Source of the DNA: Megachile rotundata
Lineage: Eukaryota > Arthropoda > Insecta > Hymenoptera > Megachilidae
DNA length: 64,000 nucleotides
Direction of reading: 5' to 3'
Assembly (NCBI RefSeq): GCF_050947335.1
Contig: NW_027474214.1
Span: 1 to 64,000, forward strand
Of this stretch, positions 15,953 through 30,233 are shown in pieces (within the stretch, counting starts at the first letter, position 1; each line of letters starts with the position of its first letter). A program made the position numbers and the translations under genes. The notes under the pieces were generated by a model, which saw only the letters and a program-made list of their open reading frames with translations, ran no database searches and was not told the origin of the DNA.

Positions 15953-18900
15953 TGTCGTCCTATCGATCATATAAGCATAATATGGCTAATAATATGAGTT
16001 AGATTGATAATAATAAGAGTAATATGTATAGTAATTATCGTTCTATCGATCATATAAGCATAATATGCCTAATAATATGAGTTAGATTGATAATAATAAC
16101 AGTAATGAGTATAGTAATTGTCGTCCTATCGATCATATAAGCATAATATGGCTAATAATATGAGTTAGATTGATAATAATAAGAGTAATATGTATAGTAA
16201 CTGTCGTTCTATCGATCATATAAGCATAATATGGCTAATAATATGAGTTAGATTGATAATAGTGAGTGTAATAAGTATAGTAATTGTCGTTCTATCGATC
16301 ATATAAGCAGAATATGGCTAATAATATGAGTTAGATTGATAATAATAGGAGTAATGAGTATAGTAATTGTCGTTCTATCGATCATATCTGCATAATATGG
16401 TTAATAATATGAGTTAGATTGATAATAGTGAGTGTAATAAGTTTAGTAAATGTCGTTCTATCGATCATATAAGCATAATACGGCTAATAATATGAGTTAG
16501 ATTCATAATAGTGAGTGTAATAAGTATAGTAATTGTCGTTCTGTCGATCATATGAGCATTATATGGCTAATAATATGAGTTAGATTGATAATAATAAGAG
16601 TAATAAGTATAGTAATTGCCGTTCTATCGATCATATAAGCATAATACGGCTAATAATATGAGTTAGATTCATAATAGTGAGTGTAATAAGTATAGTAATT
16701 GTCGTTCTGTCGATCATATAAGCATAATATGGCGAATAATATGAGTTAGATTGATAATAATAAGAGTAATAAGTATAGTAATTGTCGTTCTATCGATCAT
16801 ATCTGCATAAAATGGCTAATAATATGAGTTAGATTGGTAATAATAAGAGTAATAAGTATAGTTATTGTCATTCTATCGATCATTTAAGCATAATATGGCT
16901 AATAATATGAGTTAGATTGATAATAATAAGAGTAATATGTATAGTAATTGTCGTTCTGTCGATCCTATAAGCATAATATGGCTAATAATATGAGTTAGAT
17001 TGATAATAATAAGAGTAATAAGTATAGTAATTGTTGTTCTGTCGATCATATAAGCATAAAATCGCTAATAATATGAGTTAGACTGATAATAATAAGAGTA
17101 ATAAGTACAGTAATTGCCGTTCTATCGATCACATAAGCATAATATGGCTAATAATATGAGTTAGATTGATAATGATATGAGTAATAGGTATAGTAATTGT
17201 CGTTCTATCGAGCCCATAAGCATAATATGGCTAATAATATTAGTTAGATTGATAATGATAAGAGTAATGAGTATAGTAATTGTCGTTCTATCGATCATAT
17301 AAGCATAATATGGTTAATAATATGAGTTAGATTGATAATAGTGTGTGTAATAAGTTTAGTTAATGTCGTCCTATCGATCATATAAGCATAATATGGCTAA
17401 TAATATGAGTCAGATTGATAATAATAAGAGTAATATGTATAGTAATTATCGTTCTATCGATCATATAAGCATAATATGCCTAATAATATGAGTTAGATTG
17501 ATAATAATAACAGTAATGAGTATAGTAATTGTCGTCCTATCGATCATATAAGCATAATATGGCTAATAATATGAGTTAGATTGATAATAATAAGAGTAAT
17601 ATGTATAGTAACTGTCGTTCTATCGATCATATAAGCATAATATGGCTAATAATATGAGTTAGAGTGATAATAGTGAGTGTAATAAGTATAGTAATTGTCG
17701 TACTATCGATCATATAAGCATAATGTGGCTAATAATATGAGTTAGATTGACAATAATAAGAGTAATAAGTATAGTAATTGTCGTTCTATCGGTCATATAA
17801 CCATAATATGGCTAATAATATGAGTTAGATTGATAATAATAAGAGTAATGAGTATCGTAATTGTCGTTCTATCGATCATATCTCCATAATATGGTTAATA
17901 ATATGAGTTAGATTGATAATAGTGAGTGTAATAAGTTTAGTAAATGTCGTTCTATCGATCATATAAGCATAATACGGCTAATAAGATGAGTTAGATTCAT
18001 AATAGTGAGTGTAATAAGTATAGTAATTGTGGTTCTGTCGATCATATGAGCATAATATGGCTAATAATATGAGTTAGATTGATAATAATAAGAGTAATAA
18101 GTATAGTAATTGCCGTTCTATCGATCATATAAACATAATACGGCTAATAATATGAGTTAGATTCATAATAGTGAGTGTAATAAGTATAGTAATTGTCGTT
18201 CTGTCGATCATATAAGCATAATATGGCGAATAATATGAGTTAGATTGATAATAATAAGAGTAATAAGTATAGTAATTGTCGTTCTATCGATCATATCTGC
18301 ATAAAATGGCTAATAATATGAGTTAGATTGGTAATAATAAGAGTAATAAGTATAGTTATTGTCATTCTATCGATCATTTAAGCATAATATGGCTAATAAT
18401 ATGAGTTAGATTGATAATAATAAGAGTAATATGTATAGTAATTGTCGTTCTATCGATCCTATAAGCATAATATGGCTAATAATATGAGTTAGATTGATAA
18501 TAATAAGAGTAATAAGTATAGTAATTGTTGTTCTGTCGATCATATAAGCATAAAATGGCTAATAATATAAGTTAGACTGATAATAATAAGAGTAATAAGT
18601 ACAGTAATTGCCGTTCTATCGATCACATAAGCATAATATGGCTAATAATATGAGTTAGATTGATAATGATATGAGTAATAGGTATAGTAATTGTCGTTCT
18701 ATCGAGCCTATAAGCATAATATGGCTAATAATATTAGTTAGATTGATAATGATAAGAGTAATGAGTATAGTAATTGTCGTTCTATCGATCATATAAGCAT
18801 AATATGGCTAATAATATGAGTTAGATTGATAATAATAAGAGTTATGAGTATAGTAATTGTCGTTCTGTCGATCATATAAGCATAATATGGCGAATAATAT

Positions 18901-21900
18901 GAGTTAGATTGATAATAATAAGAGTAATAAGTATAGTAATTGTCGTTCTATCGATCATATCTGCATAAAATGGCTAATAATATGAGTTCGATTGGTAATA
19001 ATAAGAGTAATAAGTATAGTTATTGTCATTCTATCGATCATTTAAGCATAATATGGCTAATAATATGAGTTAGATTGATAATAATAAGAGTAATAAGCAT
19101 AGTAATTGTCGTTCTGTCGATCATATAAGCATAAAAGGGCTAATAATATGAGTTAGATTGATAATAATAAGAGTAATATGTATAGTAATTGTCGTTCTAT
19201 CGATCCTATAAGCATAATATGGCTAATAATATGAGTTAGATTGATAATAATAAGAGTAATAAGTATAGTAATTGTCGTTCTATCGATCATATCTGCATAA
19301 TACGGTGAATAATATGAGTTAGATTGATAATAATAAGAGTAATAAGTATAGTAATTGTTGTTCTGTCGATCATATAAGCATAAAATGGCTAATAATATGA
19401 GTTAGATTGATAATAATAAGAGTAATATGTATAGTAATTGTCGTTCTATCGATCCTATAAGCATAATATGGCTAATAATATGAGTTAGATTGATAATAAT
19501 AAGAGTAATAAGTACAGTAATTGCCGTTCTATCGATCACATAAGCATAATATGGCTAATAATATGAGTTAGATTGATAATAATAACAGTAATGAGTATAG
19601 TAATTGTCGTCCTATCGATCATATAAGCATAATATGGCTAATAATATGAGTTAGATGGATAATAATAAGAGTAATAAGTATAGTAATTGTCGTTCTATCG
19701 ATCATATAAGCATAATATGGCGAATAATATGAGTTAGATTGATAATAGTGAGTGTAATAAGTATAGTAATTGTCGTTCTATCGATCATATAAGCAGAATA
19801 TGGCTAATAATATGAGTTAGATTGATAATAATAGGAGTAATGAGTATAGTAATTGTCGTTCTATCGATCATATCTGCATAATATGGTTAATAATATGAGT
19901 TAGATTGATAATAGTGTGTGTAATAAGTTTAGTTAATGTCGTCCTATCGATCATATAAGCATAATATGGCTAATAATATGAGTTAGATTGATAATAATAA
20001 GAGTAATATGTATAGTAATTATCGTTCTATCGATCATATAAGCATAATATGCCTAATAATATGAGTTAGATTGATAATAATAACAGTAATGAGTATAGTA
20101 ATTGTCGTCCTATCGATCATATAAGCATAATATGGCTAATAATATGAGTTAGATTGATAATAATAAGAGTAATATGTATAGTAACTGTCGTTCTATCGAT
20201 CATATAAGCATAATATGGCTAATAATATGAGTTAGATTGATAATAGTGAGTGTAATAAGTATAGTAATTGTCGTACTATCGATCATATAAGCATAATGTG
20301 GCTAATAAAATGAGTTAGATTGATAATAATAAGAGTAATAAGTATAGTAATTGTCGTTCTATCGGTCATATAACCATAATATGGCTAATAATATGAGTTA
20401 GATTGATAATAATAAGAGTAATGAGTATAGTAATTGTCGTTCTATCGATCATATCTGCATAATATGGTTAATAATATGAGTTAGATTGATAATAGTGAGT
20501 GTAATAAGTTTAGTAAATGTCGTTCTATCGATCATATAAGCATAATACGGCTAATAATATGAGTTAGATTCATAATAGTGAGTGTAATAAGTATAGTAAT
20601 TGTCGTTCTGTCGATCATATGAGCATTATATGGCTAATAATATGAGTTAGATTGATAATAATAAGAGTAATAAGTATAGTAATTGCCGTTCTATCGATCA
20701 TATAAGCATAATACGGCTAATAATATGAGTTAGATTCATAATAGTGAGTGTAATAAGTATAGTAATTGTCGTTCTGTCGATCATATAAGCATAATATGGC
20801 GAATAATATGAGTTAGATTGATAATAATAAGAGTAATAAGTATAGTAATTGTCGTTCTATCGATCATATCTGCATAAAATGGCTAATAATATGAGTTAGA
20901 TTGGTAATAATAAGAGTAATAAGTATAGTTATTGTCATTCTATCGATCATTTAAGCATAATATGGCTAATAATATGAGTTAGATTGATAATAATAAGAGT
21001 AATATGTATAGTAATTGTCGTTCTGTCGATCCTATAAGCATAATATGGCTAATAATATGAGTTAGATTGATAATAATAAGAGTAATAAGTATAGTAATTG
21101 TTGTTCTGTCGATCATATAAGCATAAAATCGCTAATAATATGAGTTAGACTGATAATAATAAGAGTAATAAGTACAGTAATTGCCGTTCTATCGATCACA
21201 TAAGCATAATATGGCTAATAATATGAGTTAGATTGATAATGATATGAGTAATAGGTATAGTAATTGTCGTTCTATCGAGCCTATAAGCATAATATGGCTA
21301 ATAATATTAGTTAGATTGATAATGATAAGAGTAATGAGTATAGTAATTGTCGTTCTATCGATCATATAAGCATAATATGGTTAATAATATGAGTTAGATT
21401 GATAATAGTGTGTGTAATAAGTTTAGTTAATGTCGTCCTATCGATCATATAAGCATAATATGGCTAATAATATGAGTCAGATTGATAATAATAAGAGTAA
21501 TATGTATAGTAATTATCGTTCTATCGATCATATAAGCATAATATGCCTAATAATATGAGTTAGATTGATAATAATAACAGTAATGAGTATAGTAATTGTC
21601 GTCCTATCGATCATATAAGCATAATGTGGCTAATAATATGAGTTAGATTGACAATAATAAGAGTAATAAGTATAGTAATTGTCGTTCTATCGGTCATATA
21701 ACCATAATATGGCTAATAATATGAGTTAGATTGATAATAATAAGAGTAATGAGTATCGTAATTGTCGTTCTATCGATCATATCTCCATAATATGGTTAAT
21801 AATATGAGTTAGATTGATAATAGTGAGTGTAATAAGTTTAGTAAATGTCGTTCTATCGATCATATAAGCATAATACGGCTAATAAGATGAGTTAGATTCA

Positions 21901-23078
21901 TAATAGTGAGTGTAATAAGTATAGTAATTGTGGTTCTGTCGATCATATGAGCATAATATGGCTAATAATATGAGTTAGATTGATAATAATAAGAGTAATA
22001 AGTATAGTAATTGCCGTTCTATCGATCATATAAACATAATACGGCTAATAATATGAGTTAGATTCATAATAGTGAGTGTAATAAGTATAGTAATTGTCGT
22101 TCTGTCGATCATATAAGCATAATATGGCGAATAATATGAGTTAGATTGATAATAATAAGAGTAATATGTATAGTAATTGTCGTTCTATCGATCCTATAAG
22201 CATAATATGGCTAATAATATGAGTTAGATTGATAATAATAAGAGTAATAAGTATAGTAATTGTCGTTCTATCGATCATATCTGCATAATACGGTGAATAA
22301 TATGAGTTAGATTGATAATAATAAGAGTAATAAGTATAGTAATTGTTGTTCTGTCGATCATATAAGCATAAAATGGCTAATAATATGAGTTAGATTGATA
22401 ATAATAAGAGTAATATGTATAGTAATTGTCGTTCTATCGATCCTATAAGCATAATATGGCTAATAATATGAGTTAGATTGATAATAATAAGAGTAATAAG
22501 TACAGTAATTGCCGTTCTATCGATCACATAAGCATAATATGGCTAATAATATGAGTTAGATTGATAATGATATGAGTAATAGGTATAGTAATTGTCGTTC
22601 TATCGAGCCTATAAGCATAATATGGCTAATAATATTAGTTAGATTGATAATGATAAGAGTAATGAGTATAGTAATTGTCGTTCTATCGATCATATAAGCA
22701 TAATATGGCTAATAATATGAGTTAGATTGATAATCATAAGAGTAATGAGTATAGTAATTGTCGTACTATCGATCATATAAGCATAATATGGCTAATAATA
22801 TGAGTTAGATTGATAATAATAACAGTAATGAGTATAGTTATTGTCGTCCTATCGATCATATAAGCATAATATGGCTAATAATATGAGTTAGATTGATAAT
22901 AATAAGAGTAATGAGTATAGTAATTGTCGTTCTATCGATCATATCTGCATAATATGGTTAATAATATGAGTTAGATTGATAATAGTGAGTGTAATAAGTT
23001 TAGTAAATGTCGTTCTATCGATCATATAAGCATAATATGGCTAATAATATGAGTTAGATTGATAATAATAAGAGTAAT
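15953..23078 (+). repeat. Block B, copy 2
   Basis: Counterpart of 4,416-11,541. The left edge is seen at 15,952/15,953 (T here, A at 4,415) and the right edge at 23,079 (G here, A at 11,542). Beyond the right edge this copy continues with the block A order (GAGTCTAG at 23,079), while the first copy switches to another order. Confidence 0.85.
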
Positions 23079-23760
23079 GAGTCTAGTAATTGTCGTTCTG
23101 TCGATCATATCTGCATAATATGGTTAATAATATGAGTTAGATTGATAATAATAAGAGTAATGAGTATAGTAATTGTAGTTCTATCGATCATATCTGCATA
23201 ATATGGTTAATAATATGAGTTACATTGATAATAGTGAGTGTAATAAGTTTAGTAAATGTCGTTCTATCGATCATATAAGCATAATATAGCTAATAATATT
23301 AGTTACATTGATAATAATAAGAGTAATAAGTATAGTAATTGTCGTTCTATCGATCATATAAGCATAATATGGCTAATAATATGAGTTAGATTCATAATAA
23401 TAACAGTAATGAGTATAGTAATTGTCGTCCTATCGTTCATATAAGCATATTATGGCTAATAATATGAGTTAGATTGATAATAATAAGAGTAATGAGTATA
23501 GTAATTGTCGTTCTATCGATCATATCTGCATAATATGGTTAATAATATGAGTTAGATTGATAATAGTGAGTGTAATAAGTTTAGTAAATGTCGTTCTATC
23601 GATCATATAAGCATAATATAGCTAATAATATGAGTTACATTGATAATAATAAGAGTAATGAGTATAGTAATTGTCGTTCTATCGATCATATCTGCATAAT
23701 ATGACTAATAATATGAGTTAGATTGATAATAATAACAGTAATGTGTATAGTAATTGTCGT
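20585..23760 (+). repeat. Block A, copy 3
   Basis: Third full copy of block A, overlapping the right part of block B copy 2. It matches 11,870-15,045 at an offset of 8,715 bp (105 monomers), and the agreement continues to about 23,801. Confidence 0.85.
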
Positions 23761-25339
23761 CCTATCGATCATATAAGCATAATATGGCTAATAATATGAG
23801 TTAGATTGATAATAATAAGAGTAATATGTATAGTAATTATCGTTCTATCGATCATATAAGCATAATATGCCTAATAATATGAGTTAGATTGATAATAATA
23901 ACAGTAATGAGTATAGAAATTGTCGTCCTATCGATCATATAAGCATAATATGGCTAATAATATGAGTTAGATTGATAATAATAAGAGTAATATGTATAGT
24001 AACTGTCGTTCTATCGATCATATAAGCATAATATGGCTAATAATATGAGTTAGATTGATAATAGTGAGTGTAATAAGTATAGTAATTGTCGTTCTATCGA
24101 TCATATAAGCAGAATATGGCTAATAATATGAGTTAGATTGATAATAGTAAGAGTAATGCGTATAGTAATTGTCGTACTATCGATCATATCTGCATAATAT
24201 GACTAATAATATGAGTTAGATTGATAATAATAACAGTAATGAGTATAGTAATTGTCGTCCTATCGATCATATAAGCATAATATGGCTAATAATATGAGTT
24301 AGATTGATAATAATAAGAGTAATATGTATAGTAATTATCGTTCTATCGATCATATAAGCATAATATGCCTAATAATATGAGTTAGATTGATAATAATAAC
24401 AGTAATGAGTATAGTAATTGTCGTCCTATCGATCATATAAGCATAATATGGCTAATAATATGAGTTAGATGGATAATAATAAGAGTAATAAGTATAGTAA
24501 TTGTCGTTCTATCGATCATATAAGCATAATATGGCTAATAATATGAGTTAGATTGATAATAGTGAGTGTAATAAGTATAGTAATTGTCGTTCTATCGATC
24601 ATATAAGCAGAATATGGCTAATAATATGAGTTAGATTGATAATAATAGGAGTAATGAGTATAGTAATTGTCGTTCTATCGATCATATCTGCATAATATGG
24701 TTAATAATATGAGTTAGATTGATAATAGTGTGTGTAATAAGTTTAGTTAATGTCGTCCTATCGATCATATAAGCATAATATGGCTAATAATATGAGTTAG
24801 ATTGATAATAATAAGAGTAATATGTATAGTAATTATCGTTCTATCGATCATATAAGCATAATATGCCTAATAATATGAGTTAGATTGATAATAATAACAG
24901 TAATGAGTATAGTAATTGTCGTCCTATCGATCATATAAGCATAATATGGCTAATAATATGAGTTAGATTGATAATAATAAGAGTAATATGTATAGTAACT
25001 GTCGTTCTATCGATCATATAAGCATAATATGGCTAATAATATGAGTTAGATTGATAATAGTGAGTGTACTAAGTATAGTAATTGTCGTACTATCGATCAT
25101 ATAAGCATAATGTGGCTAATAATATGAGTTAGATTGATAATAATAAGAGTAATAAGTATAGTAATTGTCGTTCTATCGGTCATATAACCATAATATGGCT
25201 AATAATATGAGTTAGATTGATAATAATAAGAGTAATGAGTATAGTAATTGTCGTTCTATCGATCATATCTGCATAATATGGTTAATATTATGAGTTAGAT
25301 TGATAATAGTGAGTGTAATAAGTTTAGTAAATGTCGTTC

Positions 25340-27109
25340 TATCGATCATATAAGCATAATACGGCTAATAATATGAGTTAGATTCATAATAGTGAGTGTA
25401 ATAAGTATAGTAATTGTCGTTCTGTCGATCATATGAGCATAATATGGCTAATAATATGAGTTAGATTGATAATAATAAGAGTAATAAGTATAGTAATTGC
25501 CGTTCTATCGATCATATAAGCATAATACGGCTAATAATATGAGTTAGATTCATAATAGTGAGTGTAATAAGTATAGTAATTGTCGTTCTGTCGATCATAT
25601 CTGCATAATATGGTTAATAATATGAGTTAGATTGATAATAATAAGAGTAATAAGTATAGTAATTGTCGTTCTATCGATCATATCTGCATAAAATGGCTAA
25701 TAATATGAGTTAGATTGGTAATAATAAGAGTAATAAGTATAGTTATTGTCATTCTATCGATCATTTAAGCATAATATGGCTAATAATATGAGTTAGATTG
25801 ATAATAATAAGAGTAATATGTATAGTAATTGTCGTTCTGTCGATCCTATAAGCATAATATGGCTAATAATATGAGTTAGATTGATAATAATAAGAGTAAT
25901 AAGTATAGTAATTGTTGTTCTGTCGATCATATAAGCATAAAATGGCTAATAATATGAGTTAGACTGATAATAATAAGAGTAATAAGTACAGTAATTGCCG
26001 TTCTATCGATCACATAAGCATAATATGGCTAATAATATGAGTTAGATTGATAATGATATGAGTAATAGGTATAGTAATTGTCATTCTATCGAGCCTATAA
26101 GCATAATATGGCTAATAATATTAGTTAGATTGATAATGATAAGAGTAATGAGTATAGTAATTGTCGTTCTATCGATCATATAAGCATAATATGGTTAATA
26201 ATATGAGTTAGATTGATAATAGTGTGTGTAATAAGTTTAGTTAATGTCGTCCTATCGATCATATAAGCATAATATGGCTAATAATATGAGTCAGATTGAT
26301 AATAATAAGAGTAATATGTATAGTAATTATCGTTCTATCGATCATATAAGCATAATATGCCTAATAATATGAGTTAGATTGATAATAATAACAGTAATGA
26401 GTATAATAATTGTCGTCCTATCGATCATATAAGCATAATATGGCTAATAATATGAGTTAGATTGATAATAATAAGAGTAATATGTATAGTAACTGTCGTT
26501 CTATCGATCATATAAGCATAATATGGCTAATAATATGAGTTAGATTGATAATAGTGAGTGTAATAAGTATAGTAATTGTCGTACTATCGATCATATAAGC
26601 ATAATGTGGCTAATAATATGAGTTAGATTGATAATAATAAGAGTAATAAGTATAGTAATTGTCGTTCTATCGGTCATATAACCATAATATGGCTAATAAT
26701 ATGAGTTAGATTGATAATAATAAGAGTAATGAGTATCGTAATTGTCGTTCTATCGATCATATCTCCATAATATGGTTAATAATATGAGTTAGATTGATAA
26801 TAGTGAGTGTAATAAGTTTAGTAAATGTCGTTCTATCGATCATATAAGCATAATACGGCTAATAAGATGAGTTAGATTCATAATAGTGAGTGTAATAAGT
26901 ATAGTAATTGTGGTTCTGTCGATCATATGAGCATAATATGGCTAATAGTATGAGTTAGATTGATAATAATAAGAGTAATAAGTATAGTAATTGCCGTTCT
27001 ATCGATCATATAAGCATAATACGGCTAATAATATGAGTTAGATTCATAATAGTGAGTGTAATAAGTATAGTAATTGTCGTTCTGTCGATCATATAAGCAT
27101 AATATGGCG
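25340..27109 (+). repeat. Diverged relative of the block A left part
   Basis: The monomer order resembles block A (TTCATAATAGTGAG monomers, then CATTTAAGC, TTGTTGTTCTGTCG, AATAGGTATAG). However, it carries private changes: CATATGAGCATAATATGG instead of GCATTATATGG at 25,430, TAATATTATGAG near 25,284, GTCATTCTATCGAGCC near 26,080, GAGTATAATAATTG near 26,400 and GCTAATAGTATGAG near 26,942. It is an older or independently altered copy. Both edges are approximate. Confidence 0.55.
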
Positions 27110-28482
27110 AATAATATGAGTTAGATTGATAATAATAAGAGTAATAAGTATAGTAATTGTCGTTCTATCGATCATATCTGCATAAAATGGCTAATAATAT
27201 GAGTTAGATTGGTAATAATAAGAGTAATAAGTATAGTTATTGTCATTCTATCGATCATTTAAGCATAATATGGCTAATAATATGAGTTAGATTGATAATA
27301 ATAAGAGTAATATGTATAGTAATTGTCGTTCTATCGATCCTATAAGCATAATATGGCTAATAATATGAGTTAGATTGATAATAATAAGAGTAATAAGTAT
27401 AGTAATTGTTGTTCTGTCGATCATGTAAGCATAAAATGGCTAATAATATGAGTTAGACTGATAATAATAAGAGTAATAAGTACAGTAATTGCCGTTCTAT
27501 CGATCACATACACATAATATGGCTAATAATATGAGTTAGATTGATAATGATATGAGTAATAGGTATAGTAATTGTCGTTCTATCGAGCCTATAAGCATAA
27601 TATGGCTAATAATATTAGTTAGATTGATAATGATAAGAGTAATGAGTATAGTAATTGTCGTTCTATCGATCATATAAGCATAATATGGCTAATAATATGA
27701 GTTAGATTGATAATAATAAGAGTTATGAGTATAGTAATTGTCGTTCTGTCGATCATATAAGCATAATATGGCGAATAATATGAGTTAGATTGATAATAAT
27801 AAGAGTAATAAGTATAGTAATTGTCGTTCTATCGATCATATCTGCATAAAATGGCTAATAATATGAGTTAGATTGGTAATAATAAGAGTAATAAGTATAG
27901 TTATTGTCAGTCTATCGATCATTTAAGCATAATATGGCTAATAATATGAGTTAGATTGATAATAATAAGAGTAATAAGCATAGTAATTGTCGTTCTGTCG
28001 ATCATATAAGCATAAAATGGCTAATAATATGAGTTAGATTGATAATAATAAGAGTAATATGTATAGTAATTGTCGTTCTATCGATCCTATAAGCATAATA
28101 TGGCTAATAATATGAGTTAGATTGATAATAATAAGAGTAATAAGTATAGTAATTGTCGTTCTATCGATCATATCTGCATAATACGGTGAATAATATGAGT
28201 TAGATTGATAATAATAAGAGTAATAAGTATAGTAATTGTTGTTCTGTCGATCATATAAGCATAAAATGGCTAATAATATGAGTTAGACTGATAATAATAA
28301 GAGTAATAAGTACAGTAATTGCCGTTCTATCGATCACATAAGCATAATATGGCTAATAATATGAGTTAGATTGATAATGATATGAGTAATAGGTATAGTA
28401 ATTGTCGTTCTATCGAGCCTATAAGCATAATATGGCTAATAATATTAGTTAGATTGATAATGATAAGAGTAATGAGTATAGT
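27110..28482 (+). repeat. Block C, copy 1 (1.4 kb, left-type monomers)
   Basis: Matches 36,071-37,443 at an offset of 8,961 bp (108 monomers less the three one-base deletions between them). Shared rare variants are CATGTAAGCATAAAATGG at 27,423, CACATACACATAATATGG near 27,507 and TTGTCAGTCTATCG near 27,905. The left edge is G at 27,109 against T at 36,070. The right edge is A at 28,483 against C at 37,444. Confidence 0.85.
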
Positions 28483-30233
28483 AATTGTCGTTCTATCGAT
28501 CATATAAGCATAATATGGCTAATAATATGAGTTAGATTGATAATCATAAGAGTAATGAGTATAGTAATTGTCGTACTATCGATCATATAAGCATAATATG
28601 GCTAATAATATGAGTTAGATTGATAATAATAACAGTAATGAGTATAGTTATTGTCGTCCTATCGATCATATAAGCATAATATGGCTAATAATATGAGTTA
28701 GATTGATAATAATAAGAGTAATGAGTATAGTAATTGTCGTTCTATCGATCATATCTGCATAATATGGTTAATAATATGAGTTAGATTGATAATAGTGAGT
28801 GTAATAAGTTTAGTAAATGTCGTTCTATCGATCATATAAGCATAATATGGCTAATAATATGAGTTAGATTGATAATAATAAGAGTAATGAGTCTAGTGAT
28901 TGTCGTTCTGTCGATCATATCTGCATAATATGGTTAATAATATGAGTTAGATTGATAATAATAAGAGTAATGAGTATAGTAATTGTCGTTCTATCGATCA
29001 TATCTGCATAATATGGTTAATAATATGAGTTACATTGATAATAGTGAGTGTAATAAGTTTAGTAAATGTCGTTCTATCGATCATATAAGCATAATATAGC
29101 TAATAATATTAGTTACATTGATAATAATAAGAGTAATAAGTATAGTAATTGTCGTTCTATCGATCATATAAGCATAATATGGCTAATAATATGAGTTAGA
29201 TTCATAATAATAACAGCAATGAGTATAGTAATTGTCGTCCTATCGTTCATATAAGCATATTATGGCTAATAATATGAGTTAGATTGATAATAATAAGAGT
29301 AATGAGTATAGTAATTGTCGTTCTATCGATCATATCTGCATAATATGGTTAATAATGTGAGTTAGATTGATAATAGTGAGTGTAATAAGTTTAGTAAATG
29401 TCGTTCTATCGATCATATAAGCATAATATAGCTAATAATATGAGTTACATTGATAATAATAAGAGTAATGAGTATAGTAATTGTCGTTCTATCGATCATA
29501 TCTGCATAATATGGCTAATAATATGAGTTAGATTGATAATAATAACAGTAATGTGTATAGTAATTGTCGTCCTATCGATCATATAAGCATAATATGGCTA
29601 ATAATATGAGTCAGATTGATAATAATAAGAGTAATATGTATAATAATTATCGTTCTATCGATCATATAAGCATAATATGGCTAATAATATGAGTTAGATT
29701 GATAATAGTGAGTGTAATAAATATAGTAATTGTCGTTCTATCGATCATATAAGCAGAATATGGCTAATAATATGAGTTAGATTGATAATAGTAAGAGTAA
29801 TGAGTATAGTAATTGTCGTTCTATCGATCATATAAGCAGAATATGGCTAATAATATGAGTTAGATTGATAATAGTAAGAGTAATGCGTATAGTAATTGTC
29901 GTACTATCGATCATATAAGCACAATATAGCTAATAATATGAGTTACATTGATAATAATAAGAGTAATGAGTATAGTAATTGTCGTTCTATCGATCATATC
30001 TGCATAATATGACTAATAATATGAGTTAGATTGATAATAATAACAGTAATGTGTATAGTAATTGTCGTCCTATCGATCATATAAGGATAATATGGCTAAT
30101 AATATGAGTTAGATTGATAATAATAAGAGTAATATGGATAGTAATTATCGTTCTATCGATCATATAAGCATAATATGCCTAATAATATGAGTTAGATTGA
30201 TAATAATAACAGTAATGAGTATAGAAATTGTCG
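28204..30233 (+). repeat. Block F, copy 1 (about 2 kb)
   Basis: Matches about 40,486-42,431 at an offset of 12,198 bp. Together with block C upstream it forms a 3.1 kb stretch paired with 39,391-42,431. One monomer near 28,204-28,286 is missing from the other copy. Differences seen are C at 29,217 (ACAGCAAT) against T, CGATC against AGATC at 40,945, and GCACAATATAG near 29,928 against GCATAATATAG. The pair is therefore older than blocks A and B appear to be. The match ends at 30,234, where this copy has GTCGTCCT and the other GTCGTTCT. Confidence 0.75.
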
